DNA of 64,000 bases, taken from Spongiibacter nanhainus. GTDB taxonomy: Bacteria; Pseudomonadota; Gammaproteobacteria; Pseudomonadales; Spongiibacteraceae. Positions 36,455 through 44,757 of the stretch are shown in pieces. Below the pieces are notes generated by a model. That model saw only the letters and a list, made by a program, of their open reading frames with translations. It was not told where the DNA came from and did not search any database. How positions within the stretch are numbered: the stretch's first letter is position 1; each line of letters starts with the position of its first letter. Made by a program: the position numbers and the translations under genes. The stretch covers positions 2,445,001-2,509,000 of the forward strand of contig NZ_CP066167.1 in assembly GCF_016132545.1 (NCBI RefSeq), given 5' to 3'.

Positions 36455-37388
36455 GCTTATTCTCAGTGCCAATGCGGCATTTCTTATACTGTGGTGCTTA
36501 CTCAACATTGCGGCGCTACTCGGCTGGCCATTGATACGGCGCCTGGAACAGTATTTACACCCGGACCAATTCAGCCAGCTGCTGCTGATCTGGTTTGCGC
36601 TGCCTCTGGGGCTTGCATTGCTGCTGTGTCTACTGCTTTACAGCCCGCTGGGCAGTACTTGGCTAGTAGCCTCCCACTGCCATGGCACTCAGTGCGGAGA
36701 ACATGTGCCGCTGGGCATCGTTCCGGGCCTGGGCACGGCGGCAATAATACTCACTTTGGCAGTGGTGCTTTTTTTGGCCGGCAAGACCTATCGGGCCTTG
36801 CGGCAAAATCGTCGTTTATTGGACCTGTTGGAGGCCGGAGCTCGGCGCGGCCGAGATTACTGGACCCTTGGAATCGACCAGGCAAGTGCTTTTACGGTGG
36901 GTTTTTGGCGCCCCACTGTGGTCGTCAGTCAAGGCCTGTTGGCCGCCAGTGAGCAGCGAGATATCGATATTCTATTGGCCCATGAGTGCGCTCACCGCCG
37001 CCGCAAAGATAACTTGCGACTGCTGTTGATGAGCTTATTTACCCTGCCCATACCAGGGCCATACCGAAGCAATATCCGAGATCACTTTCGGCTAACGCTG
37101 GAAAAAAGCTGCGACCTCAGCGCTGCACACCACCATTCAAAACTGGAGGTGGCCAACGCCATCGTCAACATCGCCAGGCTGTGCCATATTCGCGCCGAAG
37201 CCATCACATCGGCCTTTGCAAACCACCATGTGGAAAGCCGGGTGCATTTTCTCCTCAAGCCGACCCCGCCCCGGGCTGGCAAGCCCCTCTGGTTTGCTCT
37301 ACTGGCGGTGTTAACAATAGGCACGCTGTTGCTTGTCACACCTTTGCATCACGAGCTGGAGCAAGTGCTACGTTTGCTTGCAATGTAA
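36447..37388 (+). CDS. M56-family membrane metalloprotease (BlaR1-like sensor)
   Basis: A 313-residue protein with about four transmembrane segments (about 3-25, 45-66, 92-112, 286-304) and an M56 zinc protease domain: HECAH at 179-183 and a downstream EKSCDLSAAH element (about 215-224). There is no beta-lactam-binding domain as in BlaR1. The predicted external loop between helices 2 and 3 has H77, C78, H79, C83 and H86 (SHCHGTQCGEH), which could sense a metal ion. It would cleave or release the BlaI-family repressor on stimulus. AGGAG lies 7 bp before the ATG. Confidence 0.82.
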   Translation: MIELILSANAAFLILWCLLNIAALLGWPLIRRLEQYLHPDQFSQLLLIWFALPLGLALLLCLLLYSPLGSTWLVASHCHGTQCGEHVPLGIVPGLGTAAIILTLAVVLFLAGKTYRALRQNRRLLDLLEAGARRGRDYWTLGIDQASAFTVGFWRPTVVVSQGLLAASEQRDIDILLAHECAHRRRKDNLRLLLMSLFTLPIPGPYRSNIRDHFRLTLEKSCDLSAAHHHSKLEVANAIVNIARLCHIRAEAITSAFANHHVESRVHFLLKPTPPRAGKPLWFALLAVLTIGTLLLVTPLHHELEQVLRLLAM

Positions 37389-37512
37389 CTCGCGGCTCAC
37401 CAGCAGCTCCCAGATCAATACGTCGGGAACTGGCGGGGCTTGCCTATCGAGCCCCTCGCATTGTTTACAGCGAATACATACAATAGCTCCGCCTACTGAC
37501 CTGGAGAGCGCC

Positions 37513-38316
37513 GTGCAGACATTTTCCACTATCCTCGATTCCCTTCAAGCGATCGACGACGATCACTATAACGTCAGCTATGACGACAGCTGGCTCCAGG
37601 GCCGCACCGCTTTTGGTGGACTGAGCGCGTCGCTGGTAGTCGCGGCCATGGCCCAAACCGTTCCCGAGGATCGTGCTTTGCGCGCGCTGTCAGTCTCCTT
37701 TGTTGGGCCTGCGACGCCAGGGCAGCACAGCATTCGCCTGCGGCGCCTACGGGAAGGCGGCTCGGTCTCTCACTTGCAGGGGGAGCTTGTATGCGATGGC
37801 GAAGTGGCAACGTCGGTCAGTGCCGCCTTTGGCAGCGGCCGCAGCAGTTCTTACTTACAGTCAGCGCCGCCTCGCCCCGATTGCAAAAAGCCCGAAGAGT
37901 GCGAGCGACTGCCCTTTATCCAAGGGCTAACACCCGACTTTACCCAGCACTTCGAAATGAGGCTAACACACGGCGCCCTACCCGGGGCCAAAGCTGACTC
38001 TGCCGACTATGGCCTGTGGCTGCGTTTTGTTGAGCCTACGCCCACGTCGATCGCCAGCCTTATCGCCCTGGCCGATGTACCACCCATGCCCGGCCTGAAC
38101 GTGGTCCAGGCCATGAAGGCAGGCAGCTCACTGAGTTGGTATCTGGAGTTTCCCGCCGGTCTCGACGGCAGCGATATGAACGATTGGTGGTATTACGACT
38201 ACCGCTGCCAGTCAGCGGCGGACGGCTATTTTAATAACACCGCCACCATCTGGGACCCCAGTGGTCGCCCGGCCATGTTCAGCCGTCAAGTGGCGGTGGT
38301 CTTCGAGCACTCGTAG
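37513..38316 (+). CDS. Acyl-CoA thioesterase, double hot-dog (TesB-like) family
   Basis: A 267-residue tandem hot-dog thioesterase (TesB-like, DUF4442/thioesterase-like superfamily), expected to hydrolyse acyl-CoA. It opens with the family pattern SWLQGRTAFGGLSASLVVAAM and RALSVSFVGPATPGQ. The start is the GTG at 37513, preceded by GGAGAG; the frame continues upstream to 37333 but overlaps the M56 gene. It is convergent with two acyl-CoA dehydrogenase genes, 9 bp apart. Substrate chain is unknown. Confidence 0.75.
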   Translation: MQTFSTILDSLQAIDDDHYNVSYDDSWLQGRTAFGGLSASLVVAAMAQTVPEDRALRALSVSFVGPATPGQHSIRLRRLREGGSVSHLQGELVCDGEVATSVSAAFGSGRSSSYLQSAPPRPDCKKPEECERLPFIQGLTPDFTQHFEMRLTHGALPGAKADSADYGLWLRFVEPTPTSIASLIALADVPPMPGLNVVQAMKAGSSLSWYLEFPAGLDGSDMNDWWYYDYRCQSAADGYFNNTATIWDPSGRPAMFSRQVAVVFEHS

Positions 38317-38325
38317 CCCCATCAG

Positions 38326-39462
38326 TTATCCGCAAAAGGCCTCGCCAGCAGCAATGCGTTTGCCCAGTGCGGCGAGGTTGGCGGCGGAGCTGCCCATCAT
38401 CATTTCGTTAGAGCGCAGCCAGGTGCAGTAGCGCCACAATGGGTAATCCCGGTCGATGCCAGTACCGCCGTGCAAGTGCTGTGCAGCGTAGCTCACCCGG
38501 TGGCCCACATCCCCCGCCCAGACCTTGGCGATATACACTTCGTTAGTGGCGTCGACGCCGCTATCCAGCCGGCTGATCGCTTGATAGGTATTGAGGCGCA
38601 GGCACTCCACGTCGATAAAGCAGTTGGCGGCGCGATGCCCCACTGCCTGGAAGGTGGCGATCGGCACGCCGAACTGCTGGCGCTCAGCCGTGTAGGACGC
38701 GGTCATGCGCATCGCCTTATCGCTGGCTCCAAGCTGGTGGGCACACAGGGCTGCGGTGGTGTGCTGGCTGATCCAGTCCATCACTTTGGCACCCTCACTC
38801 TCCGTCGCCAGGATATCCCCGGCTGAAATCCGCACCTTGTTCAGGTCGATATGGTATTGGGGTTCGTAGTGGGTCGCCTCTACCTTGGTCAGGGTCACCC
38901 CGGCGGCACCGGGGTCCAGCAGCACCACGGCAACACCATTACCCAGGCGCACTGACAACAGTATCCGTTGGGCCCGGTCGGCAAAGGGCACACACCACTT
39001 ACCGCCACTCACTACCAGGTCATCCCCGTCCTGTTCGGCATGGGTATGGAGTGGTGCGCGGGGGTCTTCGTTGCCCGCTTCCATCAGTGCTGCACTGAGG
39101 ATGACGTCACCGCTTACCACCCCCGGTAACCATTGCGCTTTTTGTGCGCTGCTACCAAATTGCTGCAGCGGCATGGCCGCCGATACCAGATTGGCGATCA
39201 GAGGCAGCGGCGCAATACTGCGCCCCGCTTCCTCCACCAGTAGTGCCAGTTCAAAAAAGCCAAAGCCCATGCCACCGTGCGCTTCGTCAACGGCCACCCC
39301 CAGCAATCCAGCCTGAGCAGTTTGTTGCCACAGTTCGGTGTCAAACCGGGGCGCCTTATACTGATCAAAACGCGCCAGCTTTTCTGGCGTTACGTTGTCA
39401 TCGAATAACTGGCGCGCCAGATTTTGTACATCGCGTTGTTGCTCTGATAGTGCAAAGTCCAT
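38326..39462 (-). CDS. Acyl-CoA dehydrogenase family protein (second of a pair)
   Basis: A 378-residue FAD-dependent acyl-CoA dehydrogenase-like protein with the N-terminal helical domain (ALSEQQRDVQNLARQLFDD), middle beta domain and C-terminal four-helix FAD domain (YAAQHLHGGTGIDRDYPLWR). It starts 11 bp after the end of the upstream dehydrogenase gene, whose stop codon overlaps its AGGAG. Adjacent pairs like this make alpha2beta2 enzymes in steroid side-chain degradation, where one subunit is catalytically incomplete. I have not verified which subunit carries the catalytic glutamate. Confidence 0.85.
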   Translation of the reverse strand: MDFALSEQQRDVQNLARQLFDDNVTPEKLARFDQYKAPRFDTELWQQTAQAGLLGVAVDEAHGGMGFGFFELALLVEEAGRSIAPLPLIANLVSAAMPLQQFGSSAQKAQWLPGVVSGDVILSAALMEAGNEDPRAPLHTHAEQDGDDLVVSGGKWCVPFADRAQRILLSVRLGNGVAVVLLDPGAAGVTLTKVEATHYEPQYHIDLNKVRISAGDILATESEGAKVMDWISQHTTAALCAHQLGASDKAMRMTASYTAERQQFGVPIATFQAVGHRAANCFIDVECLRLNTYQAISRLDSGVDATNEVYIAKVWAGDVGHRVSYAAQHLHGGTGIDRDYPLWRYCTWLRSNEMMMGSSAANLAALGKRIAAGEAFCG

Positions 39463-39473
39463 AGTGATATCTC

Positions 39474-40661
39474 CTAGCGCGCCGCCCGGGGCATCCACAG
39501 CCCCGCCGCAGAAATAATGTCTCGTTGAATCTCATTGGTGCCGCCACCAAATGTGATGATAGAGGCGGTCCGATACAAACGCTCAAGGCGCGAGGCAATG
39601 GGGTCGGCGCCTTCGGTGCGGCGGTTGATCACCGAGGCCTGGCCAATCACTTCACCCAACAGCCGATAGGCCTCAATAAAGAACTCCGAGCCGTACACTT
39701 TGGCAGCGGAGGCATCCGCCATATCCAGCTGCCCCTCTGTCATCGCCCAGGCCTGCTTGTAACACACCAACTTCAGGGCCTCGACGCCGACACGGACCTT
39801 GGCCAGGTTGAACTGAATCCAGGGCTCATCGATAACCCGACCGCCGCTGGCAGACGGGGTCTCTGTGGCCCAGCGCACCACGGCGTTAAACAGCTCTGCG
39901 GTGGGGCCGAAGTTCACCAGACTCAGACGCTCCCGATTGAGTTGGCTGGTGATCAGCTTCCAGCCCTTGTTCAACTCTCCCACCAAGGCATCGTCGCCAA
40001 CGCGGATATTGTCGTAGTAAGTCGCGTTGGTGCGAACACCACCCAACGTCACCACTGGGCTACAACTCCAGCCCGGGTCACTGGTGGGCACCAGAAACAT
40101 CGAGATGCCCTTGTGAGGTTTGGCGGCATCTGGATCGGTGCGGCAGGCCAGCCACACGTAGTCGGAGAAGTGCGCCAGGCTGGTCCACATCTTTTGGCCA
40201 TTGATCACCCAGCCATCGCTGTCGCGAACCGCTGAGGTTTTAAGACTTGCCAGGTCGGTGCCGGCACTGGGTTCCGAATAGCCAATCGCAATCAGGCAGT
40301 CACCGGACAGAATCTTGGGAACGATCTCGCGTTTTTGCCATTCGTTGCCGTGCTCCGCCAATTGCGGTCCGACCGACTCAGTGGTCAGAAACGGGAAGGG
40401 ATAGCCGGCCCGCATCACTTCCTCGACAAAAATAAACTGCTCCAGCGGGCTCATGCCTCGACCGCCTAGCTCGGTGGGCCAACCCACGCCAATCCAGCCG
40501 TCCCGGCCCATTTGCCGCAGCGCCTCCCGCCACAGCGGGCCACCGCCCTCGCCCAGGTTTTCGTCGCACTCGGCCTTGAGTTCTGGGGTCATCATGGCCG
40601 CAAAGTACTCACGCAATTCCTTGCGCAGTGCATCCTGTTGCGGGGTAAACTCGACTTTCAT
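39474..40661 (-). CDS. Acyl-CoA dehydrogenase (first of a pair)
   Basis: A 395-residue acyl-CoA dehydrogenase. It has the N-terminal helical domain, then GYSEPSAGTDLASLKTSAVR (the FAD/substrate loop signature) near 150-170 and a C-terminal domain ending with FGGGTNEIQRDIISAAGL, the family's closing motif. It transfers electrons to ETF during acyl-CoA alpha-beta oxidation. AGAGG lies 6 bp before the ATG. With the gene 11 bp downstream it likely forms a heteromeric enzyme. The branched or steroid-like substrate is inferred from context only. Confidence 0.9.
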   Translation of the reverse strand: MKVEFTPQQDALRKELREYFAAMMTPELKAECDENLGEGGGPLWREALRQMGRDGWIGVGWPTELGGRGMSPLEQFIFVEEVMRAGYPFPFLTTESVGPQLAEHGNEWQKREIVPKILSGDCLIAIGYSEPSAGTDLASLKTSAVRDSDGWVINGQKMWTSLAHFSDYVWLACRTDPDAAKPHKGISMFLVPTSDPGWSCSPVVTLGGVRTNATYYDNIRVGDDALVGELNKGWKLITSQLNRERLSLVNFGPTAELFNAVVRWATETPSASGGRVIDEPWIQFNLAKVRVGVEALKLVCYKQAWAMTEGQLDMADASAAKVYGSEFFIEAYRLLGEVIGQASVINRRTEGADPIASRLERLYRTASIITFGGGTNEIQRDIISAAGLWMPRAAR

Positions 40662-40858
40662 TCGCTGCCTCTCGCGTTTTGCCGTTGGCTGTTATTGCCC
40701 CTCATCTTAGAGGGACCCCGATGGCCCACAATTGCAAAACTCGTCACCCGGATGACATTAGCAGTCAGCCAATGTCCACCCCGCTCCCTCATATAGACGA
40801 TTGGCTCAAACCGGCGCCGCTGCGATCATGCAAGCTACTGATGTTATGGAGAATAACA

Positions 40859-41341
40859 ATGACTGAAGGCACCGCTGCGCCCGGTCAACAGGGCGATGTC
40901 CAGGCCGCGATCGACGGCTGGTATACCCTGGACCACAGCCAACCGCAATTGCTGGGGAGCCGCTGCACCGAATGCGGCAGCTATTACTTCCCCAAGACCC
41001 TGAGCTACTGCCGCAACCCGCAATGCGACAGCAGTGATTTTGAAGAGGTCCCACTCAGTCGCCACGGCAAAATTTGGTCTTATACCAATGCCTGCTACAA
41101 ACCGCCTGAGCCCTTTGTAGCGGACGACCCTTTCGAGCCTTTTGCTATCGCCGCAGTGGAGCTGGAAAAAGAACAAATGATCGTGATGGGACAGGTAGTT
41201 AAAGGTATCGATACCGATCAGCTCAAAGTGGGCCAGGATGTCGAACTGGTCCTGGAGACACTCCACCAGGAAGACGGCGTCGATAAAGTGATTTGGAAGT
41301 GGCAGCCAGTCAACACCAACCCAGCGGAGGCGGCATCATGA
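40859..41341 (+). CDS. Zn-ribbon/OB-fold (DUF35) acyl-CoA-binding protein
   Basis: A 160-residue DUF35-type protein: rubredoxin-like zinc ribbon with C36, C39, C51 and C56 (RCTECGSYYFPKTLSYC) followed by an OB fold (about 65-150). Such proteins bind acyl-CoA and form complexes with thiolase-superfamily partners, for example the ChsH2 C-terminal domain with Ltp2 in cholesterol side-chain cleavage. TGGAG lies before the ATG at 40859. The stop overlaps the start of the thiolase-like gene (ATGA), strongly suggesting a complex. It is divergent from the paired dehydrogenases. Confidence 0.88.
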   Translation: MTEGTAAPGQQGDVQAAIDGWYTLDHSQPQLLGSRCTECGSYYFPKTLSYCRNPQCDSSDFEEVPLSRHGKIWSYTNACYKPPEPFVADDPFEPFAIAAVELEKEQMIVMGQVVKGIDTDQLKVGQDVELVLETLHQEDGVDKVIWKWQPVNTNPAEAAS

Positions 41342-42525
41342 GTAACGACATCGCCATTCTGGGAGTCGGCATGCACCCCTGGGGGAAGTGGGGCCACAAC
41401 TTTGTAGAATACGGCGTTCACGCCGCTCGAGCCGCATTAAAGGATGCCGAAGTGCCCTGGCAGGACGTGCAGTTTGTCTCCGGTGCCGCCACCATGCGCT
41501 GCGGTTACCCCGGCTATGTTGCCGGCGCGACCTTTGCCCAGGCCCTGGGCTGGCAAGGTGCCCAGGTGAATACCTCCTACGCCGCCTGCGCGTCCGGCTC
41601 TCAGGCTTTGGCTGCAGCCCGAGCCAAAATACTGGCTGGTGAATGTGAAGTAGCACTGGTGGTGGGCGCCGATACCACACCCAAAGGCTTTCTGGCCCCG
41701 GCCAAAGGTTATCGCCCCGAAGACCCGGATTGGGTGCGCTTTTACCTGGGTATCACCAACCCCAGCTACTTTGCCCTCTACGCCCGCCGCCGTATGGACC
41801 TGTACGGCGACACCGAGGAGGACTTCAGCCAGGTCAAGGTGAAGAATGCCCAGCACGGCTTTGCCAACCCCAATGCCCGCTACCGCAAAAAATTCAGCAT
41901 GGAAGACGTGATGAACTCGGCCATGGTGGCTGACCCACTGCGGCTGTTTCAGATCTGCGCCACCTCGGACGGCGGTGCGGCGATGATCGTCTCGAGCATG
42001 GATTACGCCAAGCGCATGGGCCGGGGCGACGCGGTGCGGGTGGCAGGCATCTCCACCAGTACCCCCACTTACGCCAGCGCCGTCGTGGAAATGCCAGACA
42101 TCGCCACCGACTCGGCCGCAGCCGCCGGAATCACCGCCCACAGCTTCCGCTCGGAACTGCCCAAGGCCGCCTACGAGCAGGCCGGCATCGGGCCCGAGGA
42201 CATCGATCTGGCGGAAGTGTACGACCTGTCCTCCGCCCTGGAGCTGGACTGGATTGAGGACCTGGGCCTATGCCCCCGGGGTGAGGCGGCGCAAATGCTG
42301 CGCGCCGGCGATACCACACTGGGCGGCAAGTTGCCGGTCAACCCCTCTGGCGGTCTGGCATGCTTTGGCGAGGCTGTCCCCGCCCAGGCATTGGCGCAAG
42401 TATGCGAGTTAACCTGGCAGCTGCGCGGCCAGGCCGACGGACGCCAGGTGGATAACGCCAAGGTGGGCATCACTGCCAACCAGGGGCTGTTTGGTCACGG
42501 ATCCTCTGTGATCGTCAAACGCTGA
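41338..42525 (+). CDS. Thiolase-superfamily lipid-transfer-type protein (Ltp/SCP-x like)
   Basis: A 395-residue thiolase-fold protein. C84 in SYAACASGSQAL matches the thiolase nucleophile, but the later GHP motif, which carries the catalytic His, reads CFGEAVPA, and the final CxG motif reads GLFGHGSSVIV. It is therefore unlikely to be an ordinary thiolase and fits the Ltp group that works with DUF35 partners, such as the retro-aldolase Ltp2. It is translationally coupled to the DUF35 gene by a 4-bp overlap. Exact reaction unknown. Confidence 0.82.
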   Translation: MSNDIAILGVGMHPWGKWGHNFVEYGVHAARAALKDAEVPWQDVQFVSGAATMRCGYPGYVAGATFAQALGWQGAQVNTSYAACASGSQALAAARAKILAGECEVALVVGADTTPKGFLAPAKGYRPEDPDWVRFYLGITNPSYFALYARRRMDLYGDTEEDFSQVKVKNAQHGFANPNARYRKKFSMEDVMNSAMVADPLRLFQICATSDGGAAMIVSSMDYAKRMGRGDAVRVAGISTSTPTYASAVVEMPDIATDSAAAAGITAHSFRSELPKAAYEQAGIGPEDIDLAEVYDLSSALELDWIEDLGLCPRGEAAQMLRAGDTTLGGKLPVNPSGGLACFGEAVPAQALAQVCELTWQLRGQADGRQVDNAKVGITANQGLFGHGSSVIVKR

Positions 42526-42589
42526 CAGCAGTCGCAAACTTGTTACACTGACGCCCTCGTTTCACCTTTTACGTTTGGATGGGGGCGTC

Positions 42590-42769
42590 ATGGCCAATTT
42601 GCTCACAATCTTAGCCGTACTATTTGTGGCCCTGCTGGTTATTGTCCCGATGGTGGAGCGCTTCGCTCCCCGCCCTACTCCCGAGCAGACGCAGCGCATG
42701 AGCCGCTGGATTCTGCCGCTGGTGGGGCTCTCCCTGGTCATCGCTCTGATCAAGCAACTAATGGAGTAG
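42590..42769 (+). CDS. Small two-helix membrane protein (59 aa)
   Basis: A 59-residue protein with two hydrophobic helices (about 3-21 and 41-55) joined by a charged loop ERFAPRPTPEQTQR. A G-rich stretch precedes the ATG at 42590. Its end overlaps the convergent DUF2061 gene by 20 bp. I do not recognise a family. Confidence 0.55.
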   Translation: MANLLTILAVLFVALLVIVPMVERFAPRPTPEQTQRMSRWILPLVGLSLVIALIKQLME

Positions 42770-42989
42770 ATCGAGAAGCGTCGATAGCAACATCCGCGCT
42801 ATCGGAGAGTCGCAGGGTGCGAGTCTCTAAGCGCTGCCACAGCCGCTCATGGAAATAGAAGGCCACGGTATTCACCGCCGGCTCGACCAGCGCCACCAGC
42901 CCACCGACAACCACACTGCCAGTTAGGATGTAGGCCACACCAAAAGCGACGCTGAAGTGCATAAGGGCAAAGCTGAAGGTTTTTTTCAT
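42750..42989 (-). CDS. DUF2061 membrane protein under a Fur box
   Basis: A 79-residue DUF2061 protein with two transmembrane helices (about 6-25 and 28-46; LMHFSVAFGVAYILTGSVVV) and the family motif NTVAFYFHERLWQR, followed by a polar tail. Function unknown. A near-perfect Fur-type palindrome lies about 40 bp upstream, so expression is probably induced by iron limitation. Confidence 0.8.
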   Translation of the reverse strand: MKKTFSFALMHFSVAFGVAYILTGSVVVGGLVALVEPAVNTVAFYFHERLWQRLETRTLRLSDSADVAIDASRSTPLVA

Positions 42990-43030
42990 GGATCCTGCTC
43001 CTGTTTCGGCACCATGCCGACATATGCATT

Positions 43031-43049
43031 AATGATAATGCTTATCATT
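43031..43049. promoter_or_regulatory. Fur box
   Basis: AATGATAATGCTTATCATT is a 19-bp dyad: AATGATAA and TTATCATT are perfect inverted repeats around TGC, closely matching the GATAATGATAATCATTATC consensus. It is 42 bp upstream of the DUF2061 ATG and far from the sigma54 promoter of amtB, so the minus-strand gene is the likely target. Confidence 0.85.
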
Positions 43050-43311
43050 TAATTAAAAAGTAGAATCTTCCGATGTGCTTGATCGGCGGAAGCTATTATT
43101 CGGCTCTCACTCTAAGGGCGCTTTACAAGGCCTCCCACCCCAATGGCTCCCTGCACTACTGACGGGCACACCGCCGCACCATTAATTGGCACGCCGTCAT
43201 CGGGCGACCTCCATGTAGCGACTTCAAAAGCCTGCCGATCCTCCAATCATGGGGCCAAGGGGCGTCTTTTACGGCTACCCACTCCTGCACACCAGGGCAG
43301 CACAAGTGCTC

Positions 43312-43327
43312 TGGCACAACAGTTGCT
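43312..43327 (+). promoter_or_regulatory. Sigma54 (RpoN) promoter of amtB
   Basis: TGGCACAACAGTTGCT matches the sigma54 -24/-12 consensus TGGCAC-N5-TTGCW exactly, with the required 10 bp between GG and GC. Transcription would begin near 43338, about 118 nt before the amtB ATG. A degenerate NtrC-like dyad, GCACCA-N5-TGGCAC, lies upstream at 43176-43192. NtrC control fits an ammonium transporter gene. Confidence 0.9.
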
Positions 43328-43455
43328 CTGCATGCCATAAGCAAAGGATTGCCGATAGTTTGCCCCGATATGCATGGAATCGCGGCATAAACGCAATGAA
43401 AAAGGCATTGCGGGCAAAACCAACGCTGCTGGTGCGGCGCGCTATTGGAGACCCT

Positions 43456-44757
43456 ATGAAAATCACCTACTTCGCTGTTGCTTTGTTGCTGCTGCCCGCA
43501 ACAGCTATGGCAGACACTACTCCCCAGGCCGCCAGCGATATGGTTTGGCTGGCTGCCGCCAGCGCGCTGGTATTTCTTATGCAGGCAGGTTTTGCCCTGT
43601 TGGAATCGGGAATGTCCCGCAGTAAAAACGCCCTCAATGTGGTGATGAAAAACTACATGGATGTGTGCATCGGCACCCTGGTGTTTTGGGCCATTGGTTA
43701 CGGCTTGATGTTCGGCACCAACCCCAGCGGCTGGTTTGGCACCGACTTGTTTATGCCCGGTGCCGAAGAGCCCAGCCTCTACGGCAGTTTATTATTCCAG
43801 ACCATGTTTGCCGCTACCGCGGTCACCATTGCCAGTGGCGCTATGGCGGAACGCACCCGCTTTGATGCCTACCTGATTGGCGCCATTGTGGTCACCGCGG
43901 CAATTTATCCGATTTTCGGCAGCTGGGTGTGGAACAGTGGCGGCTGGCTGGCCAAGATGGGCTTTATCGATTTTGCCGGTTCTACCGTAGTCCACTCTGT
44001 GGGGGCCTGGACGGCGCTGGCCGGTATTGTGGTGCTGGGCCCGCGTTTAGGACGCTTTGACCCGGATGGCAAGCCCCGGGAAATTCGTGGTCACAACCTC
44101 ACTCTGGTGGCACTGGGGGGCTTTATCCTGTGGTTTGGCTGGTTCGGTTTTAACGGCGGCTCCACCCTCGCCGCCTCGGAAGACATTGGCCTGATCAACC
44201 TCAACACCCAACTTGCTGCCGCGGCCGGTGCCGCCGGTAGCATGTTGCTGGCCATTGCCATGCGCAAACCCATCCTGCTAACTGAAACCGTCAACGGCAG
44301 CATTGCCGGCCTGGTGGCGATTACTGCTGGCTGCGCCTCAATGCTCCCGGCCTACGCCCTCTTGACGGGTTTTATCGGCGGCATTGTCTGCAGCCTGGGC
44401 GCTCGCGCCATGCTGCGATTCCGTCTCGACGATGTGGTGGGCGCGGTGGCGGCCCACGGCATTGCCGGTGCCTGGGGCACGCTGGCGGCGGGGATATTTG
44501 TCACTGGCAATATGTTTGATAGCCAGCAAATCATTGTTCAGTTGATCGGCATCGGCGCCTGTTTCGCCTGGACGTTTACCACGGCGCTACTGATGTACTT
44601 TATTATCGACATGGCACTGGGCCTGCGGGCGCCCAGCCAGCACGAGCAGCGCGGTCTCGATCTTAGTGAACACGCCGAAATCGGCTATCCGGAATTCCCC
44701 ACCAGTAACACCGCCTACACCGCTGACCGGGTGAGCAATATGGACCTCGGCCGATGA
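43456..44757 (+). CDS. amtB: Ammonium transporter
   Basis: A 433-residue Amt/MEP/Rh transporter for ammonium with a cleavable signal-like N-terminus (ending ATAMA) and 11 transmembrane helices. The twin pore histidines are H180 (STVVHSVGAW) and H334 (AAHGIAGAWG). The ATG at 43456 follows GGAG; an in-frame ATG at 43396 would extend the protein but lacks a ribosome binding site. A consensus sigma54 promoter lies upstream. No glnK gene is adjacent; instead the stop overlaps the next gene by 4 bp. Confidence 0.95.
   Translation: MKITYFAVALLLLPATAMADTTPQAASDMVWLAAASALVFLMQAGFALLESGMSRSKNALNVVMKNYMDVCIGTLVFWAIGYGLMFGTNPSGWFGTDLFMPGAEEPSLYGSLLFQTMFAATAVTIASGAMAERTRFDAYLIGAIVVTAAIYPIFGSWVWNSGGWLAKMGFIDFAGSTVVHSVGAWTALAGIVVLGPRLGRFDPDGKPREIRGHNLTLVALGGFILWFGWFGFNGGSTLAASEDIGLINLNTQLAAAAGAAGSMLLAIAMRKPILLTETVNGSIAGLVAITAGCASMLPAYALLTGFIGGIVCSLGARAMLRFRLDDVVGAVAAHGIAGAWGTLAAGIFVTGNMFDSQQIIVQLIGIGACFAWTFTTALLMYFIIDMALGLRAPSQHEQRGLDLSEHAEIGYPEFPTSNTAYTADRVSNMDLGR

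Noticed and set aside
37333-37512. Upstream extension of the thioesterase frame
   Set aside because: It overlaps the end of the M56 gene and shows no family similarity; the GTG at 37513 has a ribosome binding site and begins the conserved sequence.
43176-43192. NtrC binding site upstream of amtB
   Set aside because: GCACCA-N5-TGGCAC has an extended spacer and one mismatched half, so I mention it only within the sigma54 promoter entry.
43396-43456. Upstream ATG start for amtB
   Set aside because: In-frame and would add 20 residues, but no ribosome binding site precedes it, whereas GGAG precedes the ATG at 43456.
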